Assembly: GCF_002735705.1 (NCBI RefSeq)
Contig: NZ_PDZL01000010.1
Location: forward strand, 160,839 to 224,838
DNA length: 64,000 nucleotides
Direction of reading: 5' to 3'
Source of the DNA: Janthinobacterium sp. BJB426
Lineage (GTDB): Bacteria; Pseudomonadota; Gammaproteobacteria; Burkholderiales; Burkholderiaceae_D
Under the pieces are notes generated by a model, which worked only from the letters and a program-made list of their open reading frames with translations, was not told where the DNA came from and ran no database searches. The first letter of the stretch is position 1; every line of letters begins with the position of its first letter. A program made the position numbers and the translations under genes. Positions 17,151 through 26,140 of this stretch are shown here, piece after piece.

Positions 17151-18020
17151 ATGACCAACGCCGCTGATGATTTCGATGCATTATTCGATGAAGTATCCGC
17201 GCAAAGCGCGGCCGCAGCCACGCCGGCGCCCGCCGCCGCGCCCGCTCCTGCCGTGATCGCGGATGATGATTTTGACGCGCTGTTCGACTCCGTGTCGGCC
17301 AGCGCCGCCGTCCCGGCAGCCGCAGCGGCGCCGGTGGCTGCCGCGCCAGCCGCTGCGCAAGCGGCCCCCGTGGCCAGCGCCGACGCACATGGCGAGGCGG
17401 CAGATCCTGTCGACCAGTCCGACAAGCCGATGTTCGAGCGCTTGGGCGGCATCGTGCGCCTGCTGCACGATTCGCTGCGCGAACTGGGCTACGACAAGGC
17501 GTTGACGGAAGCGTCGTCGCAGATCGTCGATGCCCAGGACCGCCTCGAATATGTCGCCACCCTGACGGAGCAGGCCGCCAACAAGGTACTGAATACGCTC
17601 GACGAAGGCATGCCGGCGCAAGACGTGTTGTCGAAGAAAGCCAAGGACATGGACGGCCGCTGGACAGCCTTGTTCGACGGCAAGTTGAGCCTGGAAGAAT
17701 TCAAGGCCCTGGCCGGCGATTCGCGCCAGTTCGCGCAAGCCGTTGCCGAAGCGACGGAAGCGGAAAAAGCACGCTTGCTGGAAATCATGATGGCCCAGGA
17801 CTTCCAGGACATCACGGGCCAGCTGATCAAAAAAGTGGTCAACATCACCAAGACGGTGGAGCACGAGCTGGCTCAGCTGCTGCGCGACAACGCGCCGGCC
17901 GAAGTGCGCGAGAAACTCGCACAGAAGCAGGACGCGCCGCTGATGCAGGGCCCGTCCGTGCCGTCGGTGGCGCTGGACCAGGATAATGTAGACGACCTTC
18001 TTGCGGATTTGGGATTCTAA
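17151..18020 (+). CDS. cheZ: Chemotaxis protein phosphatase CheZ
   Basis: This is a 289-residue protein, longer than the 214 residues of E. coli CheZ. The helical CheZ core lies at about 90-255 and contains 'MMAQDFQDITGQLIKKV' (catalytic Asp/Gln region). The end NVDDLLADLGF matches the CheY-binding tail of CheZ. The first 85 residues are extra: an Ala/Pro-rich stretch carrying DDFDALFD twice (residues 5-12 and 40-47). It overlaps cheA by one base (TAATG), so the two are coupled. It would remove phosphate from CheY-P. Confidence 0.92.
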   Translation: MTNAADDFDALFDEVSAQSAAAATPAPAAAPAPAVIADDDFDALFDSVSASAAVPAAAAAPVAAAPAAAQAAPVASADAHGEAADPVDQSDKPMFERLGGIVRLLHDSLRELGYDKALTEASSQIVDAQDRLEYVATLTEQAANKVLNTLDEGMPAQDVLSKKAKDMDGRWTALFDGKLSLEEFKALAGDSRQFAQAVAEATEAEKARLLEIMMAQDFQDITGQLIKKVVNITKTVEHELAQLLRDNAPAEVREKLAQKQDAPLMQGPSVPSVALDQDNVDDLLADLGF

Positions 18021-19909
18021 TGGACGATATGCTCAAGGATTTCGTCGTTGAGGCGATGGATCTTGCGGTTAATGTTGAAGAGCACTTATTGCGCCTCGAG
18101 CGTGATCCTGACAACAAGGAAACACTGAATGCCGTGTTTCGTTCCTTCCACACCATCAAGGGTGGTGCCGGCTTCATGGGCTTGCCCGCGCTGGTGGCAG
18201 CCTGCCATCTGACGGAAAACCTGTTCGACGCCTTGCGCACGGGTGCCGCGCCCGTGACGCCGATCGCCATCGAAGCGGCGCTGCAAGCGTCCGGATTCGT
18301 GGCCGACCAGCTGACGGAGCTGGCGAATGGCGCCGCGCCGGAAAGCTTGCCGGCCATGCCCGAAGAGCTGGAACACATTCTGACGAACGCCATCGAAGGC
18401 AAGGGCATGGACGCGCCTGCGCCAGCTGCCGCCTTGGTGGCGGAAGTTGCCGTTGCCGAGGTTGTCGAAGTCGTCGTGGCCGCGCCTGCCGCCGCCGTTG
18501 CCACTGCCAGCGCCGATGGCCTGGACTGGGAAGGCATGTATAACGCCGTCGTGCCTGAGGGTAATCGCGTCGCAGCAGCGCCGCCGGTGTCCGTCGTCGC
18601 CGCTGCGCCTGCCGCCGTGGTTGCCGCGCCTGCTGCTGCCGCTGTTGCCGCCAAACCGGTCGCCAAGGCCTGGGATGGCGCCGAACGCCGCGAAGAGCGT
18701 CCGGAAGTGCGCCATGCCGCGCCCGTCAAGGAAGACAGCATCCGCGTCGACGCCGTCAAGCTCGACGCCTTGCTGGAAGTGGCCGGCGAATCCGTGCAGG
18801 CCGCCAACCAGGCTGCCGTGCTGCTCGAGCGCTTGCTGCAATTCAAATTCGAAGGCCAGGCCGCCACCTTGATGGCGACCCTGGCGGAAACCCTGGAACG
18901 CGCTTCGCGTTACTCGACGGAACTGCAGCGGGCCACCCTGGCCACGCGCATGCAGCCTGTCGGCCGCCTGTTCCAGAAATTCCCGCGCCTGGTGCGCGAG
19001 CTGGCCAAGGATCTGGGCAAGGATGTCGAACTGACCATCGAAGGCGCGGAAACGGAAGTCGACCGCGTGGTGGTCGACAGCCTGTACGATCCGCTCGTGC
19101 ACATGCTGCGCAACTCGCTCGACCATGGCGTCGAATCGCCGGAAGCGCGCCTGGCTGCCGGCAAGCCCGCCAAATCGTATATTTCGCTGAAAGCCTGGCA
19201 GGAAGCCAACAGTGTCATGATCGTGCTGCAGGATGATGGCAAGGGCATGGATCCGGCCTTCCTGCGCAGCAAGGCCCAGCAAAAGGGCTTGATCAGCGAA
19301 AACGCGCAATTGAGCAACGACGAATGCTTCCAGCTGGTGTTCCTGCCGGGCTTCTCGACCAAGGAAGTCGCGTCCAGCGTTTCCGGCCGCGGCGTGGGCA
19401 TGGACGTGGTGAAAACGGCCGTGGAGAAAAACCGCGGCGCCATCCACATTGAATCGGCGCTGGGCAAGGGCACCAAGTTCGCCATCCGCCTGCCGATCGA
19501 ACTGTCGATCGTGCCGACCATGCTTGTGTCGACCTCGGGCGCCGCGCTGGCGCTGCCGATGGCGGTGGTGCAGCGCGTCGTCGAATTGCCGGAAACCTTC
19601 ATGGAGGTGGGCGGCGCGCCCGTGCTGAAAGACCAGGGCCGTCCATTGCCCGTGCGCTCGCTGGCCGGCTCCCTGGGCTACGAATCGTGCAGCGAGCGCG
19701 TCGGCATCGTGGTCGCTGCGCCACAGCCGTACATCCTTGCCGTGGAAGCCGTCGATGGCACGGCCGACCTGGTGATCAAACCGATGACGGCCATCACCGT
19801 GGAAGGCATCACGGGCACGGCCCGCTCGGCTGAAGGCGAACTGGTGCTGGTAGTTGGCCTGTCGTTCCTGATGGATGGTTGTCGAGGTAGCGTGCGTTTA
19901 GCTGCCTGA
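18020..19909 (+). CDS. cheA: Chemotaxis histidine kinase CheA
   Basis: This is a 629-residue kinase. The P1 phosphotransfer domain has H44 in SFHTIKGGAGF. No clear CheY-binding P2 domain is present; instead a roughly 110-residue Ala/Val-rich linker follows. The dimer domain, ATPase (N box 'HMLRNSLDHGVE', G1 DDGKGMD, G2 GRGVGMDVV) and C-terminal CheW-like P5 domain complete it. No cheY, cheW or receptor gene is adjacent. A strong terminator follows. Confidence 0.93.
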   Translation: MDDMLKDFVVEAMDLAVNVEEHLLRLERDPDNKETLNAVFRSFHTIKGGAGFMGLPALVAACHLTENLFDALRTGAAPVTPIAIEAALQASGFVADQLTELANGAAPESLPAMPEELEHILTNAIEGKGMDAPAPAAALVAEVAVAEVVEVVVAAPAAAVATASADGLDWEGMYNAVVPEGNRVAAAPPVSVVAAAPAAVVAAPAAAAVAAKPVAKAWDGAERREERPEVRHAAPVKEDSIRVDAVKLDALLEVAGESVQAANQAAVLLERLLQFKFEGQAATLMATLAETLERASRYSTELQRATLATRMQPVGRLFQKFPRLVRELAKDLGKDVELTIEGAETEVDRVVVDSLYDPLVHMLRNSLDHGVESPEARLAAGKPAKSYISLKAWQEANSVMIVLQDDGKGMDPAFLRSKAQQKGLISENAQLSNDECFQLVFLPGFSTKEVASSVSGRGVGMDVVKTAVEKNRGAIHIESALGKGTKFAIRLPIELSIVPTMLVSTSGAALALPMAVVQRVVELPETFMEVGGAPVLKDQGRPLPVRSLAGSLGYESCSERVGIVVAAPQPYILAVEAVDGTADLVIKPMTAITVEGITGTARSAEGELVLVVGLSFLMDGCRGSVRLAA

Positions 19910-19933
19910 CGTAAGTGTCGCTGTATTCTTTGG

Positions 19934-19962
19934 AAAGCCCGCCAGGTATGGCGGGCTTTTTT
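19934..19962 (+). terminator. Rho-independent terminator after cheA
   Basis: AAAGCCCGCCA-ggta-TGGCGGGC followed by six T, 25 bases after the cheA stop. Confidence 0.9.
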
Positions 19963-19974
19963 ATGGCGCCAGCG

Positions 19975-21105
19975 TCAAATGTTGTTAGGGCGTAGCGTGC
20001 CGCCTTCCAGCCAGCGCTGCACGCGCACGATTTCCTGGGCGCGCCCCGCTTCGTCCTTCGGCGGCGGCAGGTAGATGTCGGGCATGATGCCGCCCAGGTC
20101 CACTTGCAGATGCGGCAGCCGGGCCGAGCGCGAGGTCGCGTATTGCAACTCGCGCACGCCGGAGGGCAGGGCGTGCAGGCGCAGGTTGGAATAGTCGAGC
20201 GCGCCTTCGCTGTTGCGGCCGATCAATTTGACATGAAAACTTTGCCGCGCCGCCAGCAGGAATTCCTCGCAGGAACTGGCGCACTCGCTGTCCATCAGCA
20301 CGGCCACGCGTGTGGGGCGGCGCGGCTCCTGCGCGCTCACGCGGGCATAGCTGATGAGTTCGTCATTTTCCTGTGGCACGTAGTCGCCCGGCTTGACCGT
20401 GCGCATCTGTTTCACGGCCTGGGTCGCAAAGTCGATGCAGTCCTGGTCGCCGGGTGCCACCAGCGCGCAGATTTTTTCCTGGCTCGCGATATTGGCCGGC
20501 GTGGACAGCCATTCGGCGCCCACGCTGACCATCTCGTCTGAGCTGATCCATTGCAGCAGCGGCGCATACGTGCTGTCGCTGCCGCCGGCGTTGCGGCGCA
20601 CGTCGATGATCCAGTTGGGACGCGCCGCCAGTACCGCGCGATGCGTATCGAGCAGGGCGGCCACGGCGGCGCGGTAGGGGTCGTGAAAGCTGGGCAGGCT
20701 CAGCAGCACCGTCGCGTCAGACAAGATTTGCAGCGCCGGCTCCTTCGACGGGGCTGCCTGGCTCGCCACGTTCGGCCTGGCTGGCGCCGGCTTGGCAATC
20801 TCTTGCACGCTGCCCGGCTTCACATACAAATGGCTCTTGCGCCACATGCCCAGATAGTTTCCCAGGATCGCGTTGCAAGCCTTGTCGTCGGCCGCGCTGG
20901 CCGCCGCCGTGGTGGCCGTGGCCAGCGCCAGGTCGAAGTAAGCCTGGCCCTTTTGCGCCAGGTGGGCACGTGCGCCCGTATCATTTTCCAGCAGGAAGGG
21001 AGTAATCGCGCGCAAGTCCCGCACGCAGGTTTCTCCCGGCGCGGCGGCCAACGCATGCGTGTTGGCCAGGGTGAGGGCGGCCAGCGCCCAGAAGTGCAGT
21101 TTCAT
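19975..21105 (-). CDS. S41 family peptidase-like exported protein
   Basis: This is a 376-residue protein with a signal peptide (cut near ALAAAPGE). The C-terminal half resembles the tail-specific protease (S41) domain: IDVRRNAGGSDS and 'MDSECASSCEEFLLAARQS', where the serine of the SSCEE segment is in the nucleophile position. There is no PDZ domain. N-terminal cysteines (C27 and C75) could form a disulfide. The substrate is unknown. It is divergent from leuC. Confidence 0.8.
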   Translation of the reverse strand: MKLHFWALAALTLANTHALAAAPGETCVRDLRAITPFLLENDTGARAHLAQKGQAYFDLALATATTAAASAADDKACNAILGNYLGMWRKSHLYVKPGSVQEIAKPAPARPNVASQAAPSKEPALQILSDATVLLSLPSFHDPYRAAVAALLDTHRAVLAARPNWIIDVRRNAGGSDSTYAPLLQWISSDEMVSVGAEWLSTPANIASQEKICALVAPGDQDCIDFATQAVKQMRTVKPGDYVPQENDELISYARVSAQEPRRPTRVAVLMDSECASSCEEFLLAARQSFHVKLIGRNSEGALDYSNLRLHALPSGVRELQYATSRSARLPHLQVDLGGIMPDIYLPPPKDEAGRAQEIVRVQRWLEGGTLRPNNI

Positions 21106-21444
21106 TCAGGTCCCCATCGGTTGTGGGCGCGTGCGCTTGCGCGCGCCGGTCATTATTGTCGAAATACAATACACGAAAGATTAAGTAAAAAATATCATTT
21201 TTTTGACCGCGCCGTGACTCGTTCGGCGGCCTGCGTGCGGACGGGGCCGGTATGCCGCCAGCAAGGCGATATCGGCAATTTTTCGCCCATATCCAACAAA
21301 TGAGCCGAACTTTGTATCGCCAATCCCACGATTTTGCCTGTTTCGGTTCTGTATTCCCCAATATATGGCATAATCCTTGTGGATCACCGTATGACCTGGT
21401 ATCACTTGATCACTTAAACAGGCTGTGGCAACGCTGCATAAATC
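21106..21444. other. Divergent intergenic region upstream of leuC
   Basis: This 339-base stretch has no credible gene. It holds the promoters of the S41 peptidase (leftward) and of the leu operon. A candidate leuC promoter is TTCTGT (21347-21352) and CATAAT (21369-21374), 16 bases apart, 71 bases before the start. I looked for a Leu-rich leader peptide and attenuator and did not see a convincing one. Confidence 0.5.
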
Positions 21445-22848
21445 ATGATGAAGACGCTTTACGACAAACTTTGGGAATCCCACGTTGTTCGGGCCGAAGA
21501 TGATGGCACGACAATTCTGTACATCGACCGGCACCTGCTGCACGAAGTCACCAGCCCGCAAGCCTTCGATGGCCTCAGCGTGGCGGGCCGCCAGCCGTGG
21601 CGCATTTCCGCCAACCTGGCCGTGGCCGACCATAACGTGCCCACCACCAGCCGGGTCGACGGCATTGCCGACCCCGTTTCGCGCCTGCAGGTGGAAACGC
21701 TGGACAAGAACGCCAAGCACTACGGCTTGACCTACTTCAACATGAACGACAAGCGCCAGGGTATCGTGCATGTGATCGGCCCGGAACAGGGCGCGACCCT
21801 GCCCGGCATGACGGTCGTCTGCGGCGACTCGCACACGTCCACGCACGGCGCGTTCGGCGCGCTGGCGCACGGCATCGGCACGTCCGAAGTGGAACACGTG
21901 CTGGCCACGCAGACCTTGCTGCAAAAAAAATCCAAATCCATGCTGGTGCAGGTCGACGGCGCCTTGCCGGCCGGCGTGACAGCGAAAGATATCGTGCTGG
22001 CCATCATCGGCAAGATCGGCACGGCCGGCGGCACGGGCTACTGTATCGAGTTTGGCGGCTCGGCCATCCGCGCGCTGTCGATGGAAGGGCGCATGACGGT
22101 GTGCAACATGGCGATCGAGGCGGGCGCGCGCGCCGGCATCATCGGCGTGGACGACACCACCATCAATTACGTCAAGGGCCGTCCGTTTTCGCCGGCCGGT
22201 CCGCACTGGGAACGGGCCGTGACCTATTGGCGCACCCTGCATTCGGACCCGGGCGCCCGTTTCGACCTCGTCGTCACGCTCAACGCGCAAGAGATTCAAC
22301 CGCAAGTGACATGGGGCACGTCGCCGGAAATGGTCATCGGCATCGATGGCCGCGTGCCAGATCCGGACAATGAAAAAGACAGCGTCAAGCGCGACGCCAT
22401 CGAAAAAGCCCTGGTCTACATGGCCCTCAAACCGAACACGCCGATCACCGACGTACGTATCGACAAGGTTTTCATTGGTTCCTGCACCAATTCGCGCATC
22501 GAAGATTTGCGCGCGGCAGCCGCCGTGGTGCGCGGCAAGTACCGCGCCTCGAACGTGACCCTGGCGCTGGTCGTGCCCGGTTCCGGCCTCGTCAAGGATC
22601 AGGCCGAACGCGAAGGCCTGGACCGCATCTTCAAGGATGCCGGCTTCGAATGGCGCGAACCGGGTTGCTCCATGTGCCTGGCCATGAATGCGGACCGCCT
22701 GGAACCGGGCGAACGCTGTGCATCGACCTCGAACCGCAACTTCGAAGGCCGGCAAGGGCAGGGCGGCCGTACCCACCTGGTGTCGCCCGCGATGGCGGCC
22801 GCGGCGGGTATCGCTGGCCACTTTGTCGACGTGCGGGGCTTGCGATGA
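21445..22848 (+). CDS. leuC: 3-isopropylmalate dehydratase large subunit
   Basis: This 467-residue subunit of isopropylmalate isomerase is the second step of leucine biosynthesis. It belongs to the aconitase family; the [4Fe-4S] ligands are in '[13 protein letters not shown]' and 'GCSMCLAMN'. There are two ATG codons in a row at the start (21445 and 21448). The small subunit LeuD is encoded downstream, separated by an entericidin gene. Confidence 0.97.
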   Translation: MMKTLYDKLWESHVVRAEDDGTTILYIDRHLLHEVTSPQAFDGLSVAGRQPWRISANLAVADHNVPTTSRVDGIADPVSRLQVETLDKNAKHYGLTYFNMNDKRQGIVHVIGPEQGATLPGMTVVCGDSHTSTHGAFGALAHGIGTSEVEHVLATQTLLQKKSKSMLVQVDGALPAGVTAKDIVLAIIGKIGTAGGTGYCIEFGGSAIRALSMEGRMTVCNMAIEAGARAGIIGVDDTTINYVKGRPFSPAGPHWERAVTYWRTLHSDPGARFDLVVTLNAQEIQPQVTWGTSPEMVIGIDGRVPDPDNEKDSVKRDAIEKALVYMALKPNTPITDVRIDKVFIGSCTNSRIEDLRAAAAVVRGKYRASNVTLALVVPGSGLVKDQAEREGLDRIFKDAGFEWREPGCSMCLAMNADRLEPGERCASTSNRNFEGRQGQGGRTHLVSPAMAAAAGIAGHFVDVRGLR

Positions 22849-22852
22849 CGGC

Positions 22853-22894
22853 AGGGACTGGCGCCGCTGGTTTACACTAGCGTTCCCAGTCCCT
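22853..22894. repeat. Inverted repeat between leuC and the entericidin gene
   Basis: AGGGACTGG (22853-22861) and CCAGTCCCT (22886-22894) are perfect 9-base arms with a 24-base loop. No T-run follows. It may be an RNA stability or processing element, or a weak attenuator. Confidence 0.45.
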
Positions 22895-22916
22895 TACTTA
22901 CTATCAAGAAATCATC

Positions 22917-23039
22917 ATGAAAAAACTCTTCGCCCTCCTCATCGCCACCGTGATCCTGTCTGGCTGCAACACCGTCTCCGGCATCGGCCGCGATGTGCAG
23001 AAAGTCGGCCAGGTCGTCACTGGCGCCGGCGGAAAATAA
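22917..23039 (+). CDS. Entericidin A/B family lipoprotein
   Basis: This is a 40-residue protein. MKKLFALLIATVILSGCN is a lipoprotein signal with lipobox LSGC (lipidated C17), and the mature part 'NTVSGIGRDVQKVGQ' is typical of entericidin (EcnA/EcnB, DUF-type small lipoproteins). In enterobacteria these are antidote/toxin lipoproteins; their function in betaproteobacteria is unclear. It lies inside the leu operon between leuC and leuD. Confidence 0.88.
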   Translation: MKKLFALLIATVILSGCNTVSGIGRDVQKVGQVVTGAGGK

Positions 23040-23090
23040 ACCGTGACGTGCCGGCGCCCAGCGCCGCGCGTCCTACCGAGTAGAAACAGC

Positions 23091-23738
23091 ATGGATAAAT
23101 TTACGATTTACGAAGGCCTGGTCGCTCCGCTGGACCGCGCCAACGTCGACACCGACGCGATTATCCCGAAGCAATTCCTGAAATCGATCCACCGCAGCGG
23201 CTTCGGCCCCAACCTGTTCGACGAATGGCGCTATCTCGACCATGGCGAACCGGGCCAGGACAACAGCCGCCGCCCGCTGAACCCGGAGTTCGTGCTCAAC
23301 GAGCCGCGCTACCAGGGCGCCTCGATCTTGCTGACGCGCAAGAATTTCGGCTGCGGTTCCTCGCGCGAACACGCGCCGTGGGCACTCGATCAGTATGGCT
23401 TCCGCGCCATCATCGCGCCCTCGTTCGCCGACATCTTCTTCAATAATTGCTACAAGAACGGCTTGCTGCCCATCGTGCTGTCGGAAAGCCAGGTCGAGCA
23501 CCTGTTCAATGAAGTCAAGGCGTTCCCCGGCTTCAAGCTGGTGGTGGACCTGGAGCAGCAATGCGTGCGCACCAGCAATGGTTCCGTGTCGTACCCGTTC
23601 GAGATCGACGCCTTCCGCAAATATTGCCTGATGAATGGCCTCGACGATATCGGCCTGACCTTGCGTCACGCCGACGATATCCGCGCCTTCGAAGAACGGC
23701 ATCTGACTAATCAGCCTTGGCTGGCCAACGTTATCTAA
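23091..23738 (+). CDS. leuD: 3-isopropylmalate dehydratase small subunit
   Basis: This is a 215-residue swivel-domain subunit that pairs with LeuC. '[15 protein letters not shown]' and '[15 protein letters not shown]' are family signatures. The start at 23091 (MDKFTIYEG) fits homologues; an upstream extension is not supported. leuB begins 10 bases after its stop. Confidence 0.97.
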   Translation: MDKFTIYEGLVAPLDRANVDTDAIIPKQFLKSIHRSGFGPNLFDEWRYLDHGEPGQDNSRRPLNPEFVLNEPRYQGASILLTRKNFGCGSSREHAPWALDQYGFRAIIAPSFADIFFNNCYKNGLLPIVLSESQVEHLFNEVKAFPGFKLVVDLEQQCVRTSNGSVSYPFEIDAFRKYCLMNGLDDIGLTLRHADDIRAFEERHLTNQPWLANVI

Positions 23739-23748
23739 AGATCATTCC

Positions 23749-24819
23749 ATGAAAATTGCAATCTTACCCGGCGACGGCATCGGTCCTGAAATCGTCGCGC
23801 AAGCCGTCAAGGTCTTGAATGTGCTGGGCGAATCGTTCGAGCTGGAAACGGCGCCCGTGGGCGGCGCCGGCTATGCGGCCCATGGCCACCCGTTGCCGGA
23901 AGGCACGCTGGCGCTGGCGAAAGCGGCCGATGCCGTGCTGTTCGGCGCCGTGGGCGACTACCAGTACGACAACCTCGAGCGCCAGTTCCGTCCGGAACAG
24001 GCGATTTTGGGCTTGCGCAAGAACCTGGGCCTGTTCGCCAACCTGCGTCCGGCCATTTTGTATCCGGAACTGGCGGGCGCCTCGACCCTGAAGCCGGAAG
24101 TGGTGTCCGGCCTGGATATTCTGATTATCCGTGAATTGACGGGCGACATTTATTTTGGCCAGCCCCGTGGCGTGCGCGAGTGCCCGGATGGCCCGTTCAA
24201 GGGTCAGCGCGAAGGTTTTGACACCATGCGCTATGCGGAAGGCGAAATCCGCCGCATCGCCCATGTGGCTTTTCAGGCGGCACAAAAGCGCGACAAGCGC
24301 CTCACCAGCGTGGACAAGGCGAACGTGCTGGAAACCTTCCAGTTCTGGAAAGACATCGTCACCGACGTGCACAAGGAATACCCGGATGTTGCGCTTGATC
24401 ATATGTATGTCGATAACGCGGCCATGCAACTGGTGCGGGCGCCAAAGAAATTCGACGTCATGGTGACCGGCAACATGTTCGGCGACATCTTGTCGGACGC
24501 TGCCGCCATGCTGACGGGTTCGATCGGCATGCTGCCGTCGGCCTCGCTGGACGCCAACAACAAGGGCTTGTACGAGCCATCGCACGGCTCGGCGCCCGAT
24601 ATCGCGGGCAAGGGCATCGCCAATCCGCTGGCGACGATCTTGTCGGCCGCCATGATGCTGCGCTATTCGCTGAACCGCGAAGAGCAGGCAAACCGCATCG
24701 AGGCAGCCGTCAAGCACGTGCTGGCGCAGGGCTTGCGCACGGCCGATATCCACGAAGCGGGCACGACTTTGGTCGGTACCGAGGCGATGGGTGATGCAGT
24801 TGTAAAAGCACTGGGATAA
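23749..24819 (+). CDS. leuB: 3-isopropylmalate dehydrogenase
   Basis: This 356-residue NAD-dependent decarboxylating dehydrogenase does the third step of leucine synthesis. '[10 protein letters not shown]' opens the fold; '[10 protein letters not shown]' and '[19 protein letters not shown]' carry substrate- and metal-binding residues. It follows leuD directly and asd follows 45 bases later. Confidence 0.97.
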   Translation: MKIAILPGDGIGPEIVAQAVKVLNVLGESFELETAPVGGAGYAAHGHPLPEGTLALAKAADAVLFGAVGDYQYDNLERQFRPEQAILGLRKNLGLFANLRPAILYPELAGASTLKPEVVSGLDILIIRELTGDIYFGQPRGVRECPDGPFKGQREGFDTMRYAEGEIRRIAHVAFQAAQKRDKRLTSVDKANVLETFQFWKDIVTDVHKEYPDVALDHMYVDNAAMQLVRAPKKFDVMVTGNMFGDILSDAAAMLTGSIGMLPSASLDANNKGLYEPSHGSAPDIAGKGIANPLATILSAAMMLRYSLNREEQANRIEAAVKHVLAQGLRTADIHEAGTTLVGTEAMGDAVVKALG

Positions 24820-24864
24820 AATAGTCTAATGACGGCAGTCGCCGTCTCATCTTGAGGAATGGTA

Positions 24865-25992
24865 ATGAAATTAGTTGGCTTGGTAGGTTGGCGCGGTATG
24901 GTCGGTTCGGTCCTGATGCAACGCATGCAGGAAGAGGGCGATTTCGCCCACATCGAACCGGTGTTTTTCACCACCTCGAACACGGGCGGCGCGGCGCCGG
25001 CCATGGCGAAGAATGAAACCATCCTCAAGGATGCCAACAACATCGCCGAACTGTCCAAGTGCGACATCATCATTTCCTGCCAAGGCGGCGACTACACGAG
25101 CGCCGTCTTCCCGCAGCTGCGCGCAGCGGGCTGGAATGGCTACTGGATCGATGCGGCCTCGACCTTGCGCATGGAAAAAGACGCCGTCATCGTGCTCGAC
25201 CCCGTCAACCTGCACGTCATCAAGGATGCGCTGGGCAAGGGCGTCAAGAACTACATCGGCGGCAATTGCACCGTATCGTGCATGATGATGGGCCTGGGCG
25301 GCCTGTTCCAGCACGACCTGATCGACTGGATGACGTCGATGACTTACCAGGCGGCATCGGGCGGCGGCGCGCAGCACATGCGCGAACTGCTGACGCAATT
25401 TGGCACCATCAACGGTTCCGTCAAGGCGCTGCTGGACAACCCCGCTTCCGCCATCCTGGAAATCGACCGCCAGGTGCTGGCCACCCAGCACGGCTATTCC
25501 CCGGATGAAATCAAGCAATTCGGCGCGCCGCTGGCCGGCAACCTGATCCCGTGGATCGACAAGGACCTGGGCAACGGCCAGTCGAAGGAAGAGTGGAAGG
25601 CGGGCGCGGAAACGAACAAGATTCTGGGCCGCGGCATCGACTTCGGCACCAAGGAAATTCCTGTCGACGGCCTGTGCGTGCGCATCGGCGCCATGCGCTG
25701 CCATTCGCAAGCCTTGACCATCAAGCTGAAAAAAGACGTGCCGCTCGATGAAATCAACGACATCATCGCCAGCAACAATCAGTGGGTGAAATTCGTGCCG
25801 AACACGCGCGAAGCGTCCGTGCGCGACCTGTCGCCGGCGGCCGTCACGGGCAGCCTGACGATCCCCGTCGGCCGCGTGCGCAAGATGAGCATGGGCGGCG
25901 AATATCTGTCCGCCTTCACCGTGGGCGACCAGTTGCTGTGGGGCGCGGCCGAGCCGCTGCGCCGCATGCTGCGTATTTTGCTGGACGCGTAA
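24865..25992 (+). CDS. asd: Aspartate-semialdehyde dehydrogenase
   Basis: This 375-residue enzyme forms aspartate semialdehyde for Lys, Met, Thr and cell-wall synthesis. [10 protein letters not shown] is the NADP site; the catalytic cysteine is C135 in GGNCTVSC, the same number as in E. coli. GAGGA lies six bases before ATG 24865, so this start is preferred to the ATG at 24859. It probably reads through from leuB and ends in a strong terminator. Confidence 0.97.
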   Translation: MKLVGLVGWRGMVGSVLMQRMQEEGDFAHIEPVFFTTSNTGGAAPAMAKNETILKDANNIAELSKCDIIISCQGGDYTSAVFPQLRAAGWNGYWIDAASTLRMEKDAVIVLDPVNLHVIKDALGKGVKNYIGGNCTVSCMMMGLGGLFQHDLIDWMTSMTYQAASGGGAQHMRELLTQFGTINGSVKALLDNPASAILEIDRQVLATQHGYSPDEIKQFGAPLAGNLIPWIDKDLGNGQSKEEWKAGAETNKILGRGIDFGTKEIPVDGLCVRIGAMRCHSQALTIKLKKDVPLDEINDIIASNNQWVKFVPNTREASVRDLSPAAVTGSLTIPVGRVRKMSMGGEYLSAFTVGDQLLWGAAEPLRRMLRILLDA

Positions 25993-26018
25993 GCGCCACA
26001 AATTGCTGATCCAGATCA

Positions 26019-26047
26019 AGCCGGGGCTGTTTTCCCGGCTTTTTTTT
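26019..26047 (+). terminator. Rho-independent terminator after asd
   Basis: AGCCGGG (26019-26025), 8-base loop, CCCGGCT (26034-26040), then a T-run to 26047. Confidence 0.92.
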
Positions 26048-26140
26048 CGTCCTGGGCCCGTCAAGGCTCAACCATGCGGAGCTTGCATAGCTCTGGGCAT
26101 GATGATATGTTGATACCTCTGGAAAAGTAACAGTTTTCCC

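Noticed and set aside
21106..21444. Leucine leader peptide with attenuator before leuC
   Set aside because: No short frame with a Leu run and no terminator/antiterminator pair was found.
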